64,000 nucleotides of DNA, from positions 163,077-227,076 of the forward strand of contig QLIY01000080.1 of NCBI GenBank assembly GCA_003260075.1, written 5' to 3'. A model generated the notes under the pieces. The model was not told the DNA's origin and made no database searches. It worked only from the letters and a program-made list of their open reading frames with translations. Source of the stretch: Phallusia mammillata. Its lineage: Eukaryota > Chordata > Ascidiacea > Phlebobranchia > Ascidiidae. Within the stretch, counting starts at the first letter, position 1. The number at the start of each line of letters is the position of its first letter. Position numbers and translations under genes: made by a program. Positions 54,046 through 64,000 of the stretch are shown piece by piece.

Positions 54046-54755
54046 ACAAGTTTTGTGTTAATAAACACTGTTGTAACAATTCTTCAAATAAAACATTTAC
54101 AACATTAAACCTGTTTCATGTTTCTTTATATTGTCACATCCGTCCTCATAGCTAAAAACTGTTTATCGCAACAAGTCACTCGAAGTAACCATAAAAAAAT
54201 GTTTAGGTAGTATGTGAATTATGCATGTGCAGCTTCATTAGTCTGCCTTGTTTACGATCTCATTGAATGAAGCTTTTTTTTCTTTTTTACGTGCACTTGG
54301 TGGTCTGTCAATGCAACGAACTCAAACAGCTGCACAAACTATATGGATCGTGAAACTGTTGAATATAATCAAGAAAGCTAAGTACCAGAGGAAAAAAATA
54401 TACCTGATTATTATCCAACCAGTGCAAATACAGACCGGAATCTTTTCGAAAGTCGAATTTGTAGTAAAAAAGTAAATAATACATAATCATAAAAGCGCAG
54501 AGTGGACAAACGAAAACATCATTAACTAATTGCAACCCACAACCTGGGAAAAGTGTTGCCAATTTTCAGATACAGGTATAGCACAAAGGAAGCCAATGTA
54601 ACCTGCAACATCATCGACGTTTGCGATGATTTTATAATTACGGATATTGTTGGCTAAATAGGAAGTATGTTAGTACGGGTGTTGTAGCAGACATAATTGT
54701 TGAGTTTCACTTGCAGTTAGTAGACCTTCAAGTTGGTACAAAGTTTTAATTGAAG

Positions 54756-57700
54756 ATGGCGTGTTGCAATCTTGATGAAGCGGAAGACCGGATTCAAAAA
54801 CCTTACGACGACTTAGAGGTAAGTTTTGTCTTGTAACTTTTTGGTTATCATACGCAGAGAAATCTACGTACTTAAATCATTGTACTAGGTGCTGTATATG
54901 GATTTCGATTAAATGATGTTTACGTTAAACGGTTTGCGTTTTTTGGCATGTCTGGTCATTTTGATGGCTATTTTACGAATCGCATCTTAAAGTTTTACGA
55001 AATGATACATTATTGACAAACCTGTTAACAAAAATAAGACAAAATCAGTAAAAACTGAAGAAGTTTGGCTAATGACACAAATAGGCAGCACAATGAAGAT
55101 TTTTAAAAAAAAAAACTTCTATTCGTCTGATGCCGTTACCATTTGTTTTACGAACAACCACTTTTTTTCAAGATTGATTTCAAGAAAACTGTCGTTTTGT
55201 CAGTAACGGTACTTCGATGTCGAGATGTTAGTGTGAATTACGTTCAGGACAAACTGGGTAAGATTTCCTGTGTATATTTAACCGTCAATCCCACTTCAGT
55301 AATGTTTTGACGCAAACATATAGAATATATGCAGTTGCATTCACCTACGTGTCTGAGCTTCTAATGTACTCTAATGTTACATTTGCAAAGTTGTCCGTTA
55401 TTGCGTCATAATTGGTCTGTGCTGCAATGCCCTTAATGCCTAGAAAGGTTTCTGGATAACGTCACATGTCGTCAAAAGCACGCATAAACTGCTCCTATAT
55501 TTCCCTGCCACTGAAACTTGGCTGCTTGTTTTCCTTGTATACTGGCTTGGTTGTTTGATGCATGTGTTTTGGGCGGATCTCAAGAATAAGGCTGATTTAT
55601 CTGTATTGATGTTTATGTTTTTGTACTGCGCACTGGACAGTTGACACACCGGATCCTCAATTTGTGGTGACATGTCCCAAGTTGACAACCAAGAAGCGAT
55701 TTCAAACGGTGACAAAATCCAACAGCCCAACATGTGAAATAAACGAAACATTTCATTTCGTTATTCCCGATTCCTTACTTTCTGAGACTTTTCCGGTTGA
55801 GGTGCGACCAAATGCCTTTTTTTCTTCAATTTTATGTTGACACAATTTTCGTTTTTGTGTAGATTGAACTGTACGATGATGACGTACTGTTTGACGATTT
55901 TCTGGGCAAAAAATCTGTAGACGTTCAGGGTCTACAAATTGGTGAAATTATGGAAAAAACAATAAATTTCGACACGGTAGGTGCAACAAGCGATTGACCA
56001 TAGTTATATATTTCTTACTTCAAACCCAAATTCACCGTCATCAGGGCTATAGTGTAGGCTACACATCAACAAATCTTTTTTAATTGTTCTTTTTGCATTT
56101 CTAGCATGGTGAAGTGGACGTGAAATTTGACAAACATTACAGGTAACAGTTAAGTGTGATGAAACATAACAGTGCCCAATAACTCTTTAAGCAAATACAC
56201 GTTTTTGTTAAAGGACCACCCCAGACTTTAGACTTTCACTTGGGCTTCATGAGAAGGAAAAAGAGTTCAGGAAGAAACGAATACCAAAGGTTTGCAAACA
56301 TTTGCAAGAAATCCTGGATGAGTCCCAAGCACCGAAATCGGATGTAGAGGTTTGTTTTAGCTTTTCATTGTAACTTGTTGTGCGGACAACCTGTTGTACA
56401 ACTCGGCCAATTTTGGGTTGTTTTTCTCTTTGAAAGGATATTAATCAGATTTCCTTGGGAAGTTTATGTACTTTTGACAACCATTTGGCATAGCTTCCCT
56501 AAGCGTAAACAAATATTTTGTCCATCTATTAGTTTAGATAAGTTGTCAAAACATAAACTACAATAAACACCTGATTTGAATGGGGCAATGCATATTTAAT
56601 CACTTAGTAGGGCAGCCACAAACGACAACCACACAAAATCTTGGGACAGAATCTGATCGCTCGAAAATGTATCTTTATCAATATGTAAAAAAAACATTGT
56701 GGAGATTTTTAATTTGACACTTAACTTGTTGTAGACTCCTGTGGTGACTCTTGCGTGCTCGGGTGGAGGTTACCGGGCTATGATAGGAATGTGTGGTGCG
56801 ATGCAAGCACTGAAAGATCATGATTTATTGGACTCGCTCACCTATGCTTGCGGATTGTCAGGCTCATCCTGGTAAATTGGAAATCAAAAAAATGCTATTT
56901 CTATGTGATGAATAGGGATCGTGTTTTGTACAATGTAAACAGCGCACGCCAATTTTTCTTCGTTTACATCAGGAGTCGGCAACCTATTACATGTAGCGGG
57001 CCAAAAGCAACATCAGCCAAATCGCATTGGGCCGTATTGAGTTTTCACTTTAAAATCCATTACCGTGCTCCTAAATTCCTTACATTTAGCGCAGTTTTAT
57101 CAGATTGATTCTTTGTTTGCTACCTTATGCCAACATTGCAAAAATAGAACGCAAATTTAGTCTATTACTATAAACTTGCTGGAACTTTTTCACGCCTGCA
57201 ATTACAGTAAAACCCGATGTTAGACTGTCTACTACCTAAATGCAATCTTTGTGTTACTAAGATCAATTGAAACACTGTTGGAACAAAGGTACTCAAATTC
57301 ACGAGCAATTATGTGTGGTCGAAGACTAACGATGGTGACAAAACTAAAACATTTGAGCTTTTTTCATAATTGGCCTATTTATAAGATGGCCGTATAAGTG
57401 GCCGACCGCGGTCTCACGTAAAACAAAACAATTCATCAATGAGTGCATCCTTTTTATTAGGTAAATATTCTAATTTTCAAATATACTGTGATGGCCACAT
57501 CTCTAATTATCTTGTGACAGTTGATGCACGCCTATACCTCGCTGACAAATACGTGCCATGCAGATAAACGTAAAACAGTTATATACTTAGGCTACCTTAC
57601 AGGTATCTCTCAACTTCTTACGCACGAAAAGGGATGAAGAAAGAGGAGCAAGAGAAATTCCATGAATATATACAGAAAAGTTTTTCCAAAAGCTTTCTTC

Positions 57701-60700
57701 TCGACTTTGTCAACCCTGCAGTTCTAGCACGATACAAGTGCGGTGTTACATAAGAACACGTTTGCATAAAAGTCTATGTAATGAAATTTAACCAAACAAA
57801 GTTTTAGAAAAGACATACGACTCGAGTGGTTTAAAATAAATTGAATTTGTATCAAATTGCAGTTTTTTCTTCACGAACACCAATATTAACTCTTTTAATT
57901 CGCAAACATTATTTATTACTGTTTTAGAAATCATATCAGCACAAAGTCAAAGCGCGGGCAACCTTGTTCATTTGTGGACCTATTCGGCTTCTGCATAGGA
58001 GAACATTTGCTGGGAAAGGAGGTATGTGCAAGAGTATCTTCACAAATTAGAGCGACTGGTGCAGATAATATAACTCATCCCTTTAGAACATGGACATGGT
58101 CCTTTCGGATCTTCAGCCGTATGTGGAGAACGCTGACGTACCATATCCTGTATTTGTGTCGCTCCATGTAAAGAATACGATTCGGGCAGCAAAGTTTCAC
58201 GGTGGGTAACGTAACAGATTGTCAATGAAATGAACTATTGACCTTTGATATCAACCACGTTATTAAAACTGATCTCCAGCTTTTGTTACGTTTTCTTCGA
58301 TAACATTAATTACATCTATGGTCTCACACTCCACATTAAATAAAGTTACAAATATTTCGGAAGCTGTGATTTCTTTACTGCCCTTTAAAGGGCACCAGGC
58401 TACTTCCACGTTAGGCCCATATATAAGGCCCTACCTAGGGAAATCAGCGATAATCTAACATGGACCGATGTTACCTTTCCTGTCTCCCGCCAGTGATAAA
58501 TCTATGGGGTATCTCCGATCAGCAAGTTATGGGCCATACTAAACTCGAAGATATTTCGATTAAGGCCCGCACAAAAATTTCCGACTGGCTTGGGGTTCGC
58601 TTTGCTTAATATTTTAACAAATCTAAGTTAGGTTGTAATATAACAGTAGCCTATACCTTGTTTTGCTATTACAGCTTGTGTTGAACTTACACCACACGAG
58701 GTGAATCTGCCTGTGTATGGGATCGGGATGACGCCGGATACTTGTGGTTCTGCTTGGAGCAGTGGAATTTTGGCTCGAAAATGTCCCGAGCAAAACTTGC
58801 ACTTTGTACAAGGAATGTGCGGCTGCGCTTTCGCGGTCTTGTTTAAGCTTTTTACCGAAAAGGGGGGAGAAAAGAGCGAAGAGTTTTCTCGCTACATCGG
58901 TAAGTTGTGATTTTACTGTTAGGGTATTTCGCATTAAATTGGAGTATATTTTGTTTGGTAAAAAAGTTTATTATATATAGGCCATGATAAATGCTATATA
59001 GGCCTATTACTTTATTATTTTATTTTCTTAGAGGAAATCCGAACAAGAGGTAGAAAGTGGAAAAATCGAATTCTACCCGAAACTTCCAAAGAAATTGAGG
59101 CAGGCTATTTGGTTTTTAGTTTTTGTTGGTTTTAATTTGTTGTATTGTAGCAAAAAGTAGCCTATTATTAATAAAAAATCTATTTGAAAAGTGTTGTTAA
59201 CGTTAAATTTGTGTTCGCTAATCAAAAAGAAAAAAATTCAGATTGATTCCGATGCTTCCGGAGACACGGACACAGATGAACCCGATGTAGATGAAAAAAT
59301 CGAGCCAGCATTCGAGAAAAAGGAGGATAAAAAAGATGTGCAAAAGCAAACGCCACAGGGCTTGTGGAGTACGACACCCTTGACTATAGTGATACAAATA
59401 TCAGGTTTCTAATGAGTGCATGCTTTTGTTGTTTGTATCTTTAACAGAACGTCTAATGGCTTTTTTGAGAAGCCTGTTGGGGTGGAACGAAGCAGAAAAA
59501 GATACCTCAGATCCTCAAGGCGACGGAGAATCCGGGTTGGTTGAAGAAATGAAGTAAGTGTAAAAGTGTTTGAGTTTCTATTTTGAAAAGATGCAGTTAT
59601 GACGACTATTCTTGTTCAGTGCCGGATTAACCATTAGGCAAAGTAGGCACGTGCCTACAGGCCAGTCAATAATACAGGCCACTTTACAACAACGATATTT
59701 GTGACAATGATTTGGCAACACTGATAATTCTAATTTTTTAGTTGGCAACCCTGATTTTCGGGCCACTTAAATGCAACACTGGTAATTCTAATTTGTTAGT
59801 TGGCAACCCTGATTTTCGGGCCACTTATAAAATGTGCATACAGGCCAGCAGACCCTTAATCCGGCACTGTTCTTGTTGATTCTTGCCCTTTTGTCCAGTT
59901 ATTATTGATTAATCGTTGATGTCAACATGCAAATTTTACACTTAAATTGAATCATAACATTTTTAAATAACTGAGTTCATTTGTTTTGTGTCACTGAGTT
60001 TACGTTAATTACAGACAATATGTAAACAAGCCATGCTGTGTAATCTGTAAATAAGTGATTTAAATAGGAGAGTTAACTATTACGAACAATTGTGTTTCAG
60101 AAAGCACACGTTTTTCACAAGTAGAGATGAGGTGATTGGTAGAACCGCCAAACTTTTTAACATTGTACAAGGCATTGATGACGTTGAATCGTACAGTCTA
60201 AATCCACTTGCAGGACCAATTACGCAAACGGGTAAATGCCGCACTCCTTGTAGAAATTATCGTTGGTTTAAATATGAACTTGGACATTTCTTCTGAACTT
60301 GCTACATATGCAGAACAAGAAAAGGAGCTAATCGACAAACTTCACCTCGACACAGGGCGAAAAATTTCCACCAAAAAGGACGTGATATCGGTTGTCGATG
60401 CTGGTACGATCATTAACTTATTTTCATATTTGTAGAATTACTTTACTTTTTGAAAGCAAATTCCCTTTAGGAGTTTTGATAAATGTTCCAACCGATGTTG
60501 CTCTGCGACCGCAACGTAATCCAGATGTGATGATAGTGTTTGATTTTAACGGTTATAAATCCGATGATTCTTTTGATTACATGGTGAGTATTATTTATCC
60601 CGTGTTTGACGGATAAGTGCAAAAAAATCGTATGGTAAAATCCGGACTAAAAAGGCATATGTACAGCTTTTAATAACTGAAACGTCGGTGCGGTTCTATA

Positions 60701-62108
60701 GTGGGCATTTATTTGTTGTAAAGTGGTTTTGTTTATCTTTTTCTGCATCTAGCCGCTGATGGCCGCAGCTGCCCATGCCTGGATACACGGTCTCAAGTTT
60801 CCTGCAATATCTTTTGAGCAAATAACTAAGTTGCCTCCGAAGCCGTTTCTCATCTTCGAGAGCGACCACGTCGACTGTCCCACGGTCCTCTGGCTTACTT
60901 TGTGCAACAAAGAGTTCAAGAAAATCAAGCTTCCTCAATATGATAAAAGTAGGAATTTTAATAAGCTCGTTTTTGATTTGGTAACATTGGTGCAAATGTT
61001 GAACTCAGTTGTCCACAATATGTTTTGGCATACAACGCACAGCACACAAAGATTCTTTCGAATACTGTAGGCACTTAGGATGAATAAACATTATGGTTAT
61101 CCAACTGGACAGATTAAAGAGAAATATCTGTCATTATAATAACTTGCAAAAAGCTCTTGTTATGAAATCTATCCAGTTTCTCAAATGCTATATTTTTTAC
61201 AACGATATCAATATTAACTTACAATAATAAATAAATGTTATATACAGTGTGTCGGAACGTTTATGAACCCGCGTTGTTATAATAAGCTATCCCCATTTGC
61301 AAGAACACCTCAACTTCTGCTACAAAGTAACAGACGTTGGAATATTTTTTTCTCTGTTGAACAGAGTGAATCACACCATATTTTGGGAACCACTGGTTGA
61401 AAAAATAATAAAACCGCTAATTAGAAGAGAAACGAAAGCAACAAACAATGCATTCAAGTTTATTTTCTTGTTGAAACAGAATACCCAGAAGAAAAACACT
61501 TTACCGACTTCCCAGTTTATGGAACTTCGGGTGGATACAGCACGTTTAAATTTAGATACACCGAGTTGGAGTTTGATCGGCTAAGGGAACTGATGTACTT
61601 CAACGTGTCGAGTCACATTGAGGTGGGTTTATGTTATGTTATAAGTAATTCACAACGTGACTTATCACCTTCCGAGTAGACAACTATGACATGTACTGTA
61701 GGCAGGTATGCCTCAAAGCGAGAACGCACATCAGACAAAGTTTGCTTAATACCGATGACCATTTGCGAATATCTATGAGCAAATTAGGTGAAAATCCTGA
61801 CAATTAGGGCTGGTTTGAGGTTTTATAATCTTTACACCAGTGTTTAGCAAACTTTATATGTTGAGAGTTCCTATGCTGGCAGCTCTACCAGATCGCCACA
61901 TAATAGACGCCATAAAAAAGAAGGCATTCTGTTCAGTTCGTTGTAGGCGTGCAAGGAAACGGTAAACGTGGTGAGAGAGGCCGCTACTGGGGGTTAATTT
62001 TAACATTGCCATAAAAAAGAGCTTGGGAAATTTATGTTATATTTGCAGGAAATCAAAGAAGCGATTGGAAAGGCAGTGGAAAGACGAAGAAAGCGATTTG
62101 CTCATTAG
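54756..62108 (+). CDS. PLA2G4-like: Cytosolic phospholipase A2, group IV, tandem copy B
   Basis: Paralogue of copy A with the same 20-exon layout, 790 aa: 54756-54818, 55173-55257, 55641-55801, 55863-55976, 56105-56142, 56214-56349, 56735-56871, 57603-57737, 57928-58021, 58087-58201, 58675-58899, 59032-59099, 59242-59404, 59448-59553, 60101-60231, 60314-60403, 60471-60583, 60753-60948, 61480-61622, 62049-62108. Eleven exons have the same length as in copy A. It has a C2 domain (DTPDPQF, CEINETF, YDDDVLFDDFLG), SGGGYRA (208-214), Ser241 in GLSGS, Asp645 in FDFN and a basic tail RRRKR. The acidic insert is shorter and more Glu/Lys-rich, and exons 12-16 differ most from copy A. Exon 12 ends at a GC donor (59,100). 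Exon 6 is assigned from 56,214 because the nearer acceptor would give a stop or a shorter exon. Both active-site residues are intact. Confidence 0.95.
56970..57120. mobile_element. Possible hAT-like left end
   Basis: caggagtcggcaacct followed by gcgggcc resembles a hAT terminal motif. No inverted right end or target duplication was found in the intron, so this is a fragment at best. Confidence 0.3.
59617..59869. mobile_element. hAT-type MITE with perfect 8-bp target-site duplication
   Basis: Termini cagtgccggattaa and ttaatccggcactg are perfect inverted repeats, flanked on both sides by ttcttgtt (59,609-59,616 and 59,870-59,877). Internally a segment of about 60 bases, containing ttggcaaccctgattttcgg, is present twice. 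253 bp, no transposase. It lies in the intron between exons 14 and 15 of copy B and is absent from the matching intron of copy A, so it inserted after the gene duplication. Confidence 0.93.
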
Positions 62109-63492
62109 AAAGATTGCGATATAGCTACCTCTGCTTACTGGAAATTTTGATAAAAACTACTTTCTTTAAGACTAAAATCGATGTATCTACAATTATATTT
62201 CTGCTAAATGTACAATTCTATTTTTGCAAACAACTATTATATTTGCCGTTTAAAAATTTGCTGCTTTAAACACATGTAAATAGAATTATGTATTCGGAAT
62301 TGTCATCAGCTGCTTCTTTAAAAACTTAACTTCAAAACAGATGACTTACAGTGGCAAGGTTACAGAGACATACGGGAACAAAACTATTCCAAACAAACGT
62401 TTGTACGATTCTAAATAACCGTGGTTCCCAGACTTAATTGTTTATTTGTAATGATCTTCTAGCAGCATTTGGGGTCAAAGATAATTTCGTAGGTGAATAG
62501 AAATTTAACTTATAAGCTGTTATCAAAGCCGAACCCAAATTTAAGCACTGTGGTAATTCAATCTTTACAAAAGTACAACAACCCTAATTCCTCAAAAGAA
62601 ATAAAACTTTAAAGCATTTGGCAGTCCTGCCGCTTTGCAGACCCCAGTTTAAGAAGTCCAAGACGAGAAATATTAATTGCGTCTTGCTGACTTAGTTGTT
62701 GTCTCAAACTACTTTGTGGTACCTGTCGTCTAAATTACTGCTTTGTCAGCACCATTTCTGAAGTTTGTAATCTGTGAATTCCACTTAGTGGTAACGATTC
62801 AAACGACCGATTAGGTTTCACTTGCTTGGGAAATACAAAAACTATAAACAAAGAACTTTTCCACAAACTCGAGGTTGTGTTAACTGCTCGCCCACCTTCG
62901 GTAGTTAAACGAAAATATAGTACTCAAAGGCATAGGCTTTTTTGAAAAAAACACCGCATAAAACTATATCGGTTTTGACATAAAACTTTTTATGATAAAA
63001 GTGTCAAACAGCTCGTGGTAATTAAGACAAGTGCTTACTTTTGCCAGCATACTATATAGTTTTTAGTATACCTATACTCTAAAAACGACTGACCTGTAAG
63101 TTTGGAACTCACGAGGAGGTTTGACAAGTTGAAATCCAAACGAAAATTTTGTTTGTAATTACGTCACAGCGACAACAACCACAGAGTAGTTCGCAGGCAG
63201 TGTAAGTAGTCGCGAAAGGAGACACAGAAACGGTTTTCTAAACAGAAAACGAAACACATTGAAATATGGGAGCGCGCGTGGTTCCCGCAATGAATAACAA
63301 GACCTTCGAATAAACCAGGGTTTGGAAATGTTCTTCTTCGTCAGTAGAGCCTCTGGACTTGAGCTCCGTTTTTCTTACTTGTAAACTTGTTTTAAAGCTT
63401 GCTGCATTTATTTATACAGCCGACATGATCCACAAGAAAACAATAGAACCATTTCGAAATAACCGGTTAACGAAACAGCTCATATCATAGGC

Positions 63493-63557
63493 CAGGGGTT
63501 CCCAACCTTTCTACGATCTCGTACCACTTGGACGCTCTGTACTGCCACGCGTACCAC

Positions 63558-63649
<92 letters not shown>
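63493..63649 (+). repeat. hAT-like end running into a 90-base G homopolymer
   Basis: caggggttcccaacc at 63,493 and gcgtaccacttgg match the 39.9-kb element's end. The sequence then becomes 90 uninterrupted G (63,560-63,649). As at 40.5 kb, the G run begins inside this element type. Confidence 0.7.
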
Positions 63650-63721
63650 CGAAGAATACACTAAAGCACACATAAATAAATTTAATGATATTTCTGTTTT
63701 TGTTTACGGGTGCATATAAAG

Positions 63722-63954
63722 TATACAGGATCGCTAAGATCACTTGGATCGCTTGGTGCATTATTATCACTGCTTGGCGCACCATAATGCCACCTGGCGC
63801 ACCTTTTAATTGCTACAGCAAAGGTGCACTAATTATTATACAGGCACACAAAGCAAAATAAAGTTGCACCAAGCGATATAAAGGTGCACCAAGCGAAATA
63901 TAGGCGCAACAAGCAATGTAAAGGTGCACCAAGCGATCCAATCGATCCTGTATA
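63722..63954. mobile_element. Fold-back element with tatacaggatcg termini
   Basis: The left end tatacaggatcg and right end cgatcctgtata are inverted repeats. The interior consists of tandem variants of gcaccaagcgatataaaggt on the right and inverted gatcgcttggtgc on the left, so the element can fold on itself. 233 bp, no frame. Confidence 0.8.
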
Positions 63955-64000
63955 TTTAAGATGCACCGTTTGTTTACCGTTCACTAATTGGTTGATGCGC

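Larger units (their letters stand above)
51611..54755. other. Spacer between the two phospholipase genes
   Basis: Contains the copy A 3' UTR (an AATAAA at 52,099-52,104 is the clearest signal), a hAT-like MITE at 52.74 kb and a short triple repeat at 54.0 kb. It must also hold the promoter of copy B. No gene is recognised; the 75-codon frame at 54,248 has no domain. Confidence 0.55.
62109..64000. other. Region downstream of copy B
   Basis: Contains the copy B 3' UTR (no single clear poly-A signal chosen) and, from 63.49 kb, repeats listed separately. No gene is recognised. Confidence 0.5.

Noticed and set aside
56214..56235. Alternative acceptors for exon 6 of phospholipase copy B (after ccccag or gactttag)
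   Set aside because: The first leads to an in-frame stop and the second shortens a block that otherwise matches copy A exactly in length (136 bases).
63480..63785. Poly-Pro/poly-Gly frames at the right end
   Set aside because: Same reason: the frame consists mainly of a 90-base G run inside a transposon fragment.

Overview
This is a eukaryotic nuclear window with intron-rich, AT-rich animal genes. Introns are short to medium, non-autonomous DNA transposons are frequent, and several junctions look like two diverged haplotypes laid end to end. The gene families and the high apparent heterozygosity would fit a marine invertebrate chordate such as an ascidian, but that is inference and nothing in the sequence proves it.

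Six protein-coding genes can be assembled exon by exon, with every splice phase closing. On the + strand, about 4.6-19.1 kb, lies a cAMP-specific phosphodiesterase of the PDE4 family (UCR1, UCR2, HD-type catalytic domain; about 741 aa for the long form). It has a phase-compatible alternative first exon at 14.4-15.2 kb that would give a form lacking the UCRs. A Tctex1-domain dynein light chain follows at 21.2-22.2 kb (170 aa). On the - strand, 22.9-30.2 kb holds a RanBP3-type Ran-binding protein (552 aa, 12 exons) and 32.0-35.2 kb an ATAD1/Msp1 AAA ATPase (370 aa, 8 exons). On the + strand, 44.0-51.6 kb and 54.8-62.1 kb hold two tandem cytosolic phospholipase A2 (group IV) genes of 20 exons each (798 and 790 aa).

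The most interesting biological signal is in PDE4. Between 10.1 and 15.8 kb there are six perfect palindromic CRE sites (TGACGTCA). One is followed within about 90 bp by a CCAAT box and a TATA-like box, upstream of the alternative first exon, whose product carries four RRxS motifs of the PKA type. This looks like a cAMP-inducible intronic promoter, a feedback design known for mammalian PDE4 short forms.

The rest is intergenic or intronic DNA with repeats: two hAT-type MITEs with perfect 8-bp target-site duplications (13.8 and 59.6 kb), a third with a 7/8 match (52.7 kb), a TA-flanked MITE (28.5 kb), two fold-back elements (35.3 and 63.7 kb), a probable solo LTR (42.3 kb) and a three-copy repeat family (window start, 26 kb, 32.7 kb). 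From 37.9 to 41.0 kb seven runs of 10-11 G sit inside or at the joins of near-identical duplicated segments. Runs of 88-98 G occur at 33.3-33.8 and 63.6 kb, and isolated Ns sit between exact repeats. These are best read as assembly artefacts (haplotypes or contigs joined through poly-G tails), and any analysis of those intervals should allow for this.
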